This document shows, one piece after another, positions 31,924 through 38,782 of a stretch of DNA of 38,782 nt. Below the pieces are notes generated by a model. It was not told where the DNA came from. It saw only the letters and a list, made by a program, of their open reading frames with translations, and ran no database searches. A program made the position numbers and the translations under genes. Source of the stretch: JAYVIQ01 sp043770215 (GTDB taxonomy: Bacteria; Bacteroidota; Bacteroidia; Cytophagales; JAAEPT01); the NCBI GenBank assembly GCA_043770215.1, contig JAYVIQ010000041.1, positions 1-38,782 of the forward strand, given 5' to 3'. Numbering within the stretch: the first letter of the stretch is position 1; every line of letters starts with the position of its first letter.

Positions 31924-33261
31924 ATGAAATTTATTCAAACCCTTAAAGACATTTTTTCAATTGAAGAATTAAGAACAAGAATCCTAAATACTTTAGGATT
32001 CTTGTTGATATTTAGATTAGGTTCTTATATATTAATTCCTGGTATTAATTTTGAAAATCTTCAGGCTAATGAAATTAATACAGATGGTTTAGAAGGTTTG
32101 TTTAATAACTTCCTTGGTGTAGCTTTCTCTGGAAAATCTATATTTGCTTTAGGTATTATGCCCTATATTTCTGCATCTATTGTAGTCCAGTTGATGGGGG
32201 TAGCTGTTCCATATTTTCAAAAACTCCAAAAAGATGGAGAATCTGGAAGGAACAAAATGAACCAGATTACACGTTTTCTAACAATTGCAATTTGTCTTGT
32301 TCAAGCAATCGGTTATAATTCAGCCACAATTGCCAACGAATCTCAGTTAATAATACCAGGTATTTCTAGTTTCACTTTCCAGCTTTATGCAACAATTATT
32401 CTTGTTTCGGGTACAATGTTTTGTGTTTGGTTAGGAGAGAAAATTACCGAAAAAGGTATTGGTAATGGTGTTTCTCTTCTAATTATGGTTGGTATCGTTT
32501 CACGCTTTGTTCCTTCTATTTACAATGAGATTACGCTTCAATTTAAAGAGGTTAATTTAGTTTTACTACTTATTGAGTTTATTGTTTGGATAGGAATAAT
32601 TATGGCTATTATTATGCTTGTTCAAGCTGTTAGGCAAATACCTTTGAGTTACGCTAAACAAATGATAAGTAATAAAGTCTATGATGGACAGAGAAGCTAT
32701 TTGCCCTTAAAGGTGAATGCAGCTGGAGTTATGCCCATCATTTTTGCTCAAGCTTTGATGTTTTTACCAGGGTTTGCTTTTTCATCTATAGATTCAAAAA
32801 ATCCAGCATTAGTTTTCTTAAAAAATGCATACAGTGATTCAACAAGTTGGACCTATACAATAACTATTGCTATTTTGATTTTAGTATTTACATTCTTTTA
32901 TACAGCAATAACTATACATCCTACACAAATATCTGAAGATTTAAGAAGAAATGGAGGGTTTATACCTGGAATAAAACCAGGACAGCCTACAGCTGATTAT
33001 ATAGATGATATTCTTTCAAAAATTACTTTACCTGGCGCTTTAGCTATTGCTGCGGTTGCTATATTACCATCCTTAGCTAGAATGGCTAATGTTAAACCAG
33101 ATTTCGCTGAATTCTTTGGTGGAACTAGTTTGCTGATATTGGTTGGGGTAGTTTTAGATACTATTCAACAAGTAGATAGTTATCTAATTATGAAAAAGTA
33201 TGATGGTCTAATGAAGAGTGGACGTGTAAAAGGCAGAGCTCAGAATTTAGAACTTGCATAA
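31924..33261 (+). CDS. secY: Preprotein translocase subunit SecY
   Basis: SecY is the protein-conducting channel of the inner membrane. The 445 residues show about ten hydrophobic segments, the plug region near the start (IPGINFENL), the family block GIMPYISASIVVQLMGVAVP, and the cytosolic loops with IHPTQISEDLRRNGGFIPGIKPG used by SecA and ribosomes. It partners the SecE encoded at 8010. The spc order secY-map-infA lacks adk, which is inserted here in many other bacteria. Confidence 0.99.
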   Translation: MKFIQTLKDIFSIEELRTRILNTLGFLLIFRLGSYILIPGINFENLQANEINTDGLEGLFNNFLGVAFSGKSIFALGIMPYISASIVVQLMGVAVPYFQKLQKDGESGRNKMNQITRFLTIAICLVQAIGYNSATIANESQLIIPGISSFTFQLYATIILVSGTMFCVWLGEKITEKGIGNGVSLLIMVGIVSRFVPSIYNEITLQFKEVNLVLLLIEFIVWIGIIMAIIMLVQAVRQIPLSYAKQMISNKVYDGQRSYLPLKVNAAGVMPIIFAQALMFLPGFAFSSIDSKNPALVFLKNAYSDSTSWTYTITIAILILVFTFFYTAITIHPTQISEDLRRNGGFIPGIKPGQPTADYIDDILSKITLPGALAIAAVAILPSLARMANVKPDFAEFFGGTSLLILVGVVLDTIQQVDSYLIMKKYDGLMKSGRVKGRAQNLELA

Positions 33262-33263
33262 TA

Positions 33264-34037
33264 ATGGTTTATTATAAAACCGATGAAGAAATTGAACTGA
33301 TTAAACTCAGTGGTGATTTGCTGGGAAGAGCCCATGCAGAAGTTGCAAAGTTAGTTTTTCCTGGGGTTACTACTATTGAATTAGATAAGATTGCAGAGGA
33401 GTTTATTAGAGATAATGGTGGCATCCCTTCCTTTAAAGGGTATAACGGATTTCCTGGAACTCTTTGTGTTTCACCTAATGATCAAGTAGTTCATGGAATG
33501 CCAAATAATATTGTTTTAGTTGAAGGTGATATCTTATCTGTAGACTGTGGTGTTTATTTAAATGGGTTTCATAGTGATTCTGCATACACTTATGAAATTG
33601 GGCATGTTACTAATGAAATTAAAGATCTTTTAAAATCCACAAAAGAGTCATTATACAAAGGAATTGAACAAGCAATAGTTGGAAGAAGAATAGGTGATTT
33701 AAGTGAAGCAATTCAAAATCATGTTGAATCTAAAAATTATTCAGTAGTTAGAGAGCTTGTTGGTCATGGTATTGGTAAGAGTTTGCATGAAAAACCTGAG
33801 GTTCCTAATTATGGTAAAAGAGGTAGAGGACCATTGTTAAGAGAAGGTATAGTTATTGCTATTGAGCCAATGATTAATCTTGGAAAAAAGACAATTATAC
33901 AAGAAAAAGATGGTTGGACAATACGTACAGCTGATGGAAAACCTTCTGCACATTTTGAGCATACAGTGGCTATCCGTAAAGGAGAAGCCCAAATATTAAC
34001 AACTTTCAAATACATAGAAGAAGTAATTTATGGCTAA
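33264..34037 (+). CDS. map: Methionine aminopeptidase, type I
   Basis: The enzyme removes the initiator Met from new proteins. The 257 residues have all expected metal-site residues: His in VVHGMPNN, two Asp in VDCGVYLNGFHSDSAY, His in VGHGIGKSLHE, Glu in IAIEPMINLG and Glu in SAHFEHTVAI. No N-terminal zinc-finger extension is present. It begins 2 bases after secY and overlaps the start of infA by 8 bases. Confidence 0.99.
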   Translation: MVYYKTDEEIELIKLSGDLLGRAHAEVAKLVFPGVTTIELDKIAEEFIRDNGGIPSFKGYNGFPGTLCVSPNDQVVHGMPNNIVLVEGDILSVDCGVYLNGFHSDSAYTYEIGHVTNEIKDLLKSTKESLYKGIEQAIVGRRIGDLSEAIQNHVESKNYSVVRELVGHGIGKSLHEKPEVPNYGKRGRGPLLREGIVIAIEPMINLGKKTIIQEKDGWTIRTADGKPSAHFEHTVAIRKGEAQILTTFKYIEEVIYG

Positions 34038-34248
34038 ACAAGCCTCAATAGAACAAGATGCAACAATAACAGAAGCATTATCAAATGCAATGTTTAGAGC
34101 TCAATTAGAAAACGGACATGAGGTTATCGCTCATATTTCTGGAAAAATGAGAATGCATTATATTAAAATATTGCCAGGTGATAAGGTTAAGATAGAGATG
34201 TCTCCTTATGACTTGTCTAAAGCTAGAATAGTTTACCGATACAAATAA
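34030..34248 (+). CDS. infA: Translation initiation factor IF-1
   Basis: IF-1 occupies the A site during initiation. The 72-residue product is one OB fold with MAKQASIEQDATITEALSNA, FRAQLENGHEVIAHISGKMR and PYDLSKARIVYR, all conserved. Its ATG lies inside the end of map in a different frame, which suggests translational coupling. Confidence 0.99.
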   Translation: MAKQASIEQDATITEALSNAMFRAQLENGHEVIAHISGKMRMHYIKILPGDKVKIEMSPYDLSKARIVYRYK

Positions 34249-34256
34249 TAGAAAAG

Positions 34257-34373
34257 ATGAAAATTAGATCGTCTGTAAAAAAGAGAAGTGCTGATTGTAA
34301 GATAATCAAGAGACACGGTAAGGTTTATGTGATAAACAAGAAAAACCCTAAGTTTAAACAAAGACAAGGATAA
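34257..34373 (+). CDS. rpmJ: 50S ribosomal protein L36, zinc-ligand-poor form
   Basis: L36 is the smallest 50S protein. The 38-residue product starts MKIRSSVKKRSADCKIIKR and ends NKKNPKFKQRQG, the usual length and frame. The zinc form has ligands Cys11, Cys14, Cys27 and His33. Here they are Ser11, Cys14, Asn27 and Phe33, so zinc binding is most likely lost. It sits in the conserved infA-rpmJ-rpsM order with 8- and 2-base gaps. Confidence 0.96.
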   Translation: MKIRSSVKKRSADCKIIKRHGKVYVINKKNPKFKQRQG

Positions 34374-34375
34374 TT

Positions 34376-34753
34376 ATGGCGAGGATTGCTGGTGTAGATG
34401 TTCCTAAGAACAAAAGAGGAGAGATTGCGCTTACTTATATTTTTGGTATAGGTAGAAGTACATCTCAAGTGATTTTGAAGAAAGCGGGATTGGATGTTAA
34501 CAAAAAGGTTGTTGAATGGTCAGATGACGAATTGAATGCAGTTCGTAACATTATCGTTGAAGAATTTAAAGTAGAAGGCGTTCTAAAATCGCAAATTCAA
34601 ATGAGCATCAAGCGTTTGCTTGATATCGGCTGTTACCGTGGATTGAGACACAGAAAAGGTCTTCCAGTGAGAGGACAAAGAACCAAAAACAACTGTCGTA
34701 CCCGAAAAGGTAAACGTAAAACAGTTGCTGGTAAAAAACAAGTAGGTAAATAA
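34376..34753 (+). CDS. rpsM: 30S ribosomal protein S13
   Basis: S13 bridges the 30S head to the 50S and touches the P-site tRNA. The 125 residues start ARIAGVDVPKNKRGEIALTYI, include GCYRGLRHRKGLPVRGQRTKNN and end in a basic tail. It is the first of the alpha-operon genes here. Confidence 0.99.
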   Translation: MARIAGVDVPKNKRGEIALTYIFGIGRSTSQVILKKAGLDVNKKVVEWSDDELNAVRNIIVEEFKVEGVLKSQIQMSIKRLLDIGCYRGLRHRKGLPVRGQRTKNNCRTRKGKRKTVAGKKQVGK

Positions 34754-34767
34754 TTAATTATTAAGTA

Positions 34768-35160
34768 ATGGCTAAAGCAAGAGCAGAAAAGGTAAAAAAG
34801 AGAGTCGTTGTGGTAGAGGCGTTAGGCCAAGTTCACATCAAGGCATCTTTTAATAATCTTATTGTTTCTGTAACTAATTCTACTGGTCAAGTGATCTCAT
34901 GGTCATCTTCAGGTAAAATGGGTTTTAGAGGCTCTAAGAAAAACACACCGTATGCAGGACAAACTTCTGCAACTGATTGTGCGCAGAAAGCGTACGATTT
35001 AGGTATGAGAAAAGCGGATGTTTTTATCAAAGGTCCTGGTGCTGGAAGAGATTCAGCAGTAAGAGCAATCCAAAATGTAGGTATTCAAGTAATTTCTATA
35101 AAAGATGTTACTCCATTACCACACAATGGTTGTAGACCAGCAAAAAGAAGAAGAGTTTAG
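34768..35160 (+). CDS. rpsK: 30S ribosomal protein S11
   Basis: S11 is part of the 30S platform near the E-site mRNA. The 130 residues contain GQVHIKASFNNLIVSVTN, SSSGKMGFRGSKKNTPYAGQ, KGPGAGRDSAVRAIQN and the C-terminal DVTPLPHNGCRPAKRRRV. It is followed by rpsD after a 33-base gap. Confidence 0.99.
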   Translation: MAKARAEKVKKRVVVVEALGQVHIKASFNNLIVSVTNSTGQVISWSSSGKMGFRGSKKNTPYAGQTSATDCAQKAYDLGMRKADVFIKGPGAGRDSAVRAIQNVGIQVISIKDVTPLPHNGCRPAKRRRV

Positions 35161-35193
35161 GTATTTAATTAGAATCTTAATAGGTATTAAGAG

Positions 35194-35799
35194 ATGGCAA
35201 GATATAATGGCCCTAAGGCTAAAATAGCAAGAAGATTCGGTGAGGCAATTTTTGGACCAAGTAAAGCGGTTACCAAGAAAAATTACCCTCCCGGTATGCA
35301 CGGAAGAGGCAGAAGAAAAAAGCAGTCAGAATATGCCATTCAGTTGATGGAGAAGCAAAAAGCTAAATACACTTACGGTGTTTTAGAAAAGCAATTCCAC
35401 AATCTGTTCGACGAGGCTGCACGTAGAGATGGAAGAACTGGTGAAAACTTGTTGAAATTGTTAGAATCTAGATTAGACAATACTGTTTACCGTTTAGGAA
35501 TTGGTAGAACAAGAAGACAAGCCAGACAATTAGTTTCTCACAGACACATTTTGGTTAATGGCGAGTTATTAAACATACCTAGTTACGAATTAAAACCAGG
35601 TGATATAGTTTCTGTAAGAAGCTTAAGTCAGGGTGTTCCTTTCCTTAGCGAAAACGTAAGTGTAAATAAGGCTTCTCAATTTAGTTGGTTAGAGTGGAAT
35701 GCTTCAGAATTGACTGGTAAGTTCCTTAATGCTCCAGATCGTTCTGAGATTCCAGAAACTATTAACGAGCAGTTAATAGTTGAATTGTACTCTAAATAA
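35194..35799 (+). CDS. rpsD: 30S ribosomal protein S4
   Basis: S4 initiates 30S assembly, is involved in fidelity and represses the alpha operon in enterobacteria. The 201 residues start ARYNGPKAKIARRFGEA, carry the S4 RNA-binding motif (LESRLDNTVYRLGIG, ARQLVSHRHILVNG) and end with NEQLIVELYSK. The N-terminal region lacks the Cys cluster of zinc-binding S4 forms, so this is the zinc-free type. Confidence 0.99.
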   Translation: MARYNGPKAKIARRFGEAIFGPSKAVTKKNYPPGMHGRGRRKKQSEYAIQLMEKQKAKYTYGVLEKQFHNLFDEAARRDGRTGENLLKLLESRLDNTVYRLGIGRTRRQARQLVSHRHILVNGELLNIPSYELKPGDIVSVRSLSQGVPFLSENVSVNKASQFSWLEWNASELTGKFLNAPDRSEIPETINEQLIVELYSK

Positions 35800-35818
35800 A
35801 CATTTAAATAATTTTAAT

Positions 35819-36814
35819 ATGTCGATCTTAGCATTTCAAATGCCCGATAAGGTTACAATGGATAAAGCCGATGATTTTCAGGGCTTTTTCGAATTCAAAC
35901 CTCTTGAAAAAGGCTACGGTATTACAATAGGAAACGCTCTTAGAAGAATTTTACTTTCTTCTTTGGAGGGATATGCAATTTCTGGAATAAAAATACCTGG
36001 TGTATTGCATGAATATTCAGCTATAGACGGTGTCGTACAAGATGTTTCTGAAATTATTTTAAATCTTAAACAAGTAAGGTTTAAAAAAATTACTGAATCT
36101 GTTGATAACAAAAGCAAAGTTTCCGTTTCTTTAGCAGGTAAAACACAGTTTAAAGCAGGTGACATTACTTTGTTTTCAGATTCTTTCGAGGTTTTAAATC
36201 CCGATTTGATAATTTGTGATATTGATAGTTCAAAAGATTTTGAAATAGAACTTACGATTGAAAAAGGTAGAGGATATCTTCCATCTGAAGATAACCAACC
36301 TATTGAACAAATATTTGGATATATTCCAATAGATGCAATCTTTACTCCAATCAAAAATGTAAAGTATTCTGTAGAAAACACTCGTGTAGAACAGAAAACA
36401 GATTACGAAAAATTGATTCTTGAAATATCTACTGATGGAAGTATTCATCCAGAAGATGCTTTAAAAGGTGCAGCTAATATTTTGATACAACATTTTATGT
36501 TGTTCTCTGATCAGACAATGTCTTTTGAAACTGCTAAGGCAGAAGAGGAAGATGCAGTTGACGAAGAGGTATTGCATATGCGTAAGTTGTTGAAAACTCC
36601 AATTGCTGAATTGGATCTTTCTGTAAGAGCTTACAATTGTCTGAAAGCAGCTAATATTCGTGTATTGGGTGATTTATCATCACTTGAAGTTTCGGATATG
36701 ATGAAATTCAGAAATTTCGGTAAAAAATCATTAGCTGAATTAGAGCAATTGGTTGCCGAGAAGGGTCTTACTTTTGGTATGGACTTAGGACGTTATAAAT
36801 TGGATGAAGAGTAA
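35819..36814 (+). CDS. rpoA: RNA polymerase subunit alpha
   Basis: Alpha dimerises to scaffold polymerase, and its C-terminal domain binds DNA and activators. The 331 residues show an N-terminal assembly domain (FEFKPLEKGYGITIGNALRRILLSS and GVLHEYSAIDGVVQDV), a short linker, and an alpha-CTD (LDLSVRAYNCLKAANI, FRNFGKKSLAELEQLV). An open frame reaches back into rpsD, but the ATG at 35819 gives the usual N-terminus. It precedes rplQ by 3 bases. Confidence 0.99.
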   Translation: MSILAFQMPDKVTMDKADDFQGFFEFKPLEKGYGITIGNALRRILLSSLEGYAISGIKIPGVLHEYSAIDGVVQDVSEIILNLKQVRFKKITESVDNKSKVSVSLAGKTQFKAGDITLFSDSFEVLNPDLIICDIDSSKDFEIELTIEKGRGYLPSEDNQPIEQIFGYIPIDAIFTPIKNVKYSVENTRVEQKTDYEKLILEISTDGSIHPEDALKGAANILIQHFMLFSDQTMSFETAKAEEEDAVDEEVLHMRKLLKTPIAELDLSVRAYNCLKAANIRVLGDLSSLEVSDMMKFRNFGKKSLAELEQLVAEKGLTFGMDLGRYKLDEE

Positions 36815-36817
36815 GAA

Positions 36818-37552
36818 ATGAGACACGGTAAGAAAGTAAATCATTTAGGTAGAACAACATCACACAGAAATGCAATGTTGTCTAATATGGCTAATTCTTT
36901 GATTGAAAATAAAAGAATTACAACTACAGTAGCAAAAGCAAAAGCACTTAAGAAGTTTGTTGAGCCTTTGGTAACAAAAGCAAAAACAGACTCCACTCAC
37001 TCAAGAAGAGTTGTTTTCTCATACTTACAAAGCAAAGAGTCAGTTACGGCCTTGTTTGGTGAAGTAGCTGAGAAAATAGGTACTAGACCAGGTGGCTACA
37101 CTAGAATTATCAAAACAGGTGCTCGTCTTGGTGATGCTGCAGAAACTTGTATGATTGAACTAGTTGACTTTAACGAAATTTATGTTAAAGAAGCAAAAGC
37201 TGGTGCTAAGAAAACTCGTAGAAGAGGGGCTGGAACAAGTGTTACAAAAGCATCAGAATCAACTGAAGCTTCTACTAACGTTGACACCAACTCAGATGCA
37301 GACGATTTAAAAATTGTTGAAGGGATAGGTCCTAAGATTGCTGAATTATTGATAGCAAAAGGTATTATTACTTTTGTTCAATTGGGTGCAACTTCTCAAG
37401 AAACTTTAAGCGAAATTTTGACTGAAGCAGGCGGAATATATGCATCTAAAGATTCTTCTACTTGGGCCAAGCAAGCACAATTGGCTGCTGAAGGAAAGTT
37501 TGACGAACTCAAAGTATGGCAAGATGAACTTAATGGTGGTAAAGAACAATAG
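36818..37552 (+). CDS. rplQ: 50S ribosomal protein L17 with helix-hairpin-helix extension
   Basis: Residues 1 to about 115 are a normal L17 (MRHGKKVNHLGRTTSHRNAM, RPGGYTRIIKTGARLGDAA, MIELVDFNE). L17 is usually about 120 residues, but this product has 244. After a Lys/Arg-rich and then Ser/Thr-rich linker (about 125-162) comes a domain of about 80 residues with LKIVEGIGPKIAELLIAKGI, a helix-hairpin-helix motif typical of nucleic-acid binding, ending in TWAKQAQLAAEGKFDELK. From memory, a very similar domain is attached to L21 in flavobacteria. It is the last gene of the superoperon. Confidence 0.97.
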   Translation: MRHGKKVNHLGRTTSHRNAMLSNMANSLIENKRITTTVAKAKALKKFVEPLVTKAKTDSTHSRRVVFSYLQSKESVTALFGEVAEKIGTRPGGYTRIIKTGARLGDAAETCMIELVDFNEIYVKEAKAGAKKTRRRGAGTSVTKASESTEASTNVDTNSDADDLKIVEGIGPKIAELLIAKGIITFVQLGATSQETLSEILTEAGGIYASKDSSTWAKQAQLAAEGKFDELKVWQDELNGGKEQ

Positions 37553-37594
37553 AAACTTTCATTCTATTTGTTTTTTATATTTAACTTAATTTTT

Positions 37595-37625
37595 AATCCC
37601 TTTCATTTTATGAAAGGGATTTTTG
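37595..37625 (+). terminator. Terminator after rplQ
   Basis: AATCCCTTTCA (37595-37605) pairs perfectly with TGAAAGGGATT (37611-37621) over a 5-base loop and is followed by TTTG. It closes the 14-kb superoperon. Confidence 0.88.
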
Positions 37626-37750
37626 TTTACTCTCCTTTAAGATTTTAGAACTTTAAAACCTCACTACTCGTCTATTTTTTATATCATCTGGCAGATTTAT
37701 TTTTTATATAGAAATGAAACATTTATATTCAGTATAATTATTTACATATT

Positions 37751-38134
37751 ATGGATTTTGATAATTTGAATAGGGTCTGTTGGAAAAACCATAGTGGTGA
37801 AGTTTACTTATCTATAGATTTTTCATTTGTAGATGATTATGTCGTTTTTCACTTAATAGTAAGGATTCATGAGATATTGCAAAGTTGTGCACTCTCTTCG
37901 GTAAAAGTATTAATCAATTTAGAAAACTCTGACTTGAGTTTTAACACTCATGCACTTATTAGGAAGTACTCTAAAGAAAATCAAAAAGTAATTTTCAAAG
38001 CTGCTATTTTTGGTATGAACCCTACAACAACTTTGTTCTTCAAAATTTATAAGAAAGTTACCCTTTCAAAATCAGTTCCTTTTATTACTGAGCAAGAAGC
38101 TATAAATTATTTGTTTTCTATAAGCAATCTCTAA
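37751..38134 (+). CDS. STAS/SpoIIAA-like domain protein
   Basis: The 127-residue soluble product has alternating strands and helices: a strand VLINLENSDLS, a helix, then a strand KAAIFGM followed by a helix, and ends in a segment like PFITEQEAINYLF. This order resembles stand-alone SpoIIAA-like (STAS/SEC14-like) proteins, in which a D-type strand, a basic FxKAA(I/V)xG strand and a final (F/T)xxEEAxxWL helix are usual. No phosphoacceptor Ser is obvious. It lies between two terminators as a single gene. The 198-base gap before it has no convincing promoter. Function is unknown; signalling or anchoring is a guess. Confidence 0.6.
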   Translation: MDFDNLNRVCWKNHSGEVYLSIDFSFVDDYVVFHLIVRIHEILQSCALSSVKVLINLENSDLSFNTHALIRKYSKENQKVIFKAAIFGMNPTTTLFFKIYKKVTLSKSVPFITEQEAINYLFSISNL

Positions 38135-38198
38135 AATTCATTGCATTACAGTCTAAGTTTATTATTAAATTCTTTACATTTAATTTACATTATTTGCT

Positions 38199-38226
38199 AT
38201 GCCTAATCTTTTAGGCATTTTCTTTT
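38199..38226 (+). terminator. Terminator after the STAS-like gene
   Basis: ATGCCTAA (38199-38206) pairs perfectly with TTAGGCAT (38211-38218) over TCTT and runs into TTTCTTTT. It lies 65 bases after the STAS-like gene. Confidence 0.75.
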
Positions 38227-38339
38227 CAAAGAAGGTGCTCGTGTGTTGGATTTGATTTTAGGTGACTTGGAGGTTTATAAGTTGGTGAATATTTACAATT
38301 CTATTTTATGCCTTTGGATGTAAGATATTTCTTTACATA

Positions 38340-38357
38340 ATTACCCAAATGGGCAAT
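38340..38357. promoter_or_regulatory. Imperfect palindrome, possible regulator site
   Basis: ATTACCC and GGGCAAT (one mismatch) flank AAAT. Symmetric sites with a CCCAAATGGG-like core could bind a dimeric regulator, but no gene start follows within the window, so this is weak. Confidence 0.2.
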
Positions 38358-38686
38358 CCTGTATGATATTTATTTAAGTGTTTCTATGTTTATATAGTAT
38401 TTAAGAATTCCCCTTTATTAAAAGTTTAGTTTGTAAGTCACATTGGTCTTACACGCTGTTTCTTGGCTTATATCAATAGGGATTCCTATTCCCTTAGTAC
38501 ATGTTTGTAGGTTTTTTTAACTTCGAATAATTTCTTAAAATTAGATTAGATCAAAATAAAGGGTTATATTCTCTAGTTGAATTGAAATAATATGCTTTTA
38601 TCTTGCTTTATATTTAAGAATAAAGAGTTCATAATATTTATAGGAGCTAGCGTGGTTAATCGAAATTTACTTCCACCTATATTTAC

Positions 38687-38782
38687 TTAGGGTCTACTGA
38701 AAAAGTAAACCCTGATTATTTTTATACTTCAAAATAAAGTAAAACCATAGGAGTACCCTCCTTGACAAATTAGCCAAGTTGA
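38687..38782. mobile_element. Tip of an insertion sequence (right window end)
   Basis: Bases 38687-38780 are the exact reverse complement of bases 1-94, including the terminal hairpin AGGGTCTACT/AGTAAACCCT. The element continues beyond the window. With the left copy it flanks the whole region in inverted orientation, each tip facing inward. The flanking bases differ at the two sites, so they are independent insertions or junctions. Confidence 0.7.

Larger units (their letters stand above)
38135..38686. other. 552-bp stretch without a supported gene
   Basis: Apart from the terminator at 38199-38226 and an imperfect palindrome at 38340-38357, I see no gene or RNA. The longest relevant rightward frame (38207 to about 38323) has no ATG at a useful place and is not protein-like. 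The composition is very AT-rich. The stretch ends at the IS tip. Confidence 0.6.

Noticed and set aside
35914..36381. 155-codon antisense open frame in rpoA
   Set aside because: It is a shadow of the alpha subunit gene, Ser/Ile-rich, with no promoter or neighbours.
38207..38323. Rightward open frame after the last terminator
   Set aside because: It has no suitable ATG, begins inside the terminator hairpin and is too short to judge.

Overview
The window is about 38.8 kb of AT-rich chromosome from a member of the Bacteroidota, probably a flavobacterium or cytophaga relative. The evidence is: promoters of the form TTTG-N19-TAnnTTTG, starts preceded by A-rich sequence rather than clear Shine-Dalgarno motifs, a DUF3467 gene directly after rpoC, zinc-free S14 and L36, and an intergenic repeat of a type I recall from flavobacterial genomes. 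It carries one of the largest housekeeping blocks of the genome. Both window ends carry the same 94-bp sequence in opposite orientation (1-94 and 38687-38780). These look like the tips of two copies of one insertion sequence, which suggests the window is an assembly contig that stops in a repeated element.

Layout. (1) 1-3455 is accessory: an IS tip, a gene 3' fragment cut at the IS junction, and a leftward two-gene unit (glpD-like dehydrogenase, then a secreted YD-repeat-like protein). A 636-bp gene-free stretch follows, holding a structured flavobacterial-type repeat. (2) 3456-6152 encodes a lipoprotein M1 aminopeptidase with a helical-repeat C-terminus. (3) 6180-7871 is a tRNA-Tyr, tRNA-Gly, tRNA-Thr, tuf unit with its own promoter and terminator. 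(4) 7860-19601 runs tRNA-Trp, secE, nusG, rplK, rplA, rplJ, rplL, an attenuator-like hairpin, rpoB, a second terminator-like hairpin, rpoC and DUF3467. (5) 19623-23096 is the str unit rpsL, rpsG, fusA, rpsJ with a promoter and terminator. (6) 23110-37625 is the S10-spc-alpha superoperon from rplC to rplQ, including secY, map, infA, rpmJ and rpoA. It has a second promoter before rpsH and a strong terminator after rplQ. (7) 37626-38782 holds one orphan STAS/SpoIIAA-like gene, a terminator, about 460 bp of apparently non-coding DNA, and the second IS tip.

Together these genes make the ribosome's core proteins, RNA polymerase (alpha, beta, beta'), elongation factors Tu and G, initiation factor 1, the SecYE translocon, NusG and methionine aminopeptidase. 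I found no clearly new multi-gene system. The most useful leads are regulatory or structural: an inverted repeat over the -33 box of the rplC promoter that also reads as an antisense terminator, a leader hairpin that would sequester the 5' end of tRNA-Trp, terminator-like hairpins on both sides of rpoB, L17 fused to a helix-hairpin-helix domain, and a 38.6-kb core block bounded by inverted IS copies.
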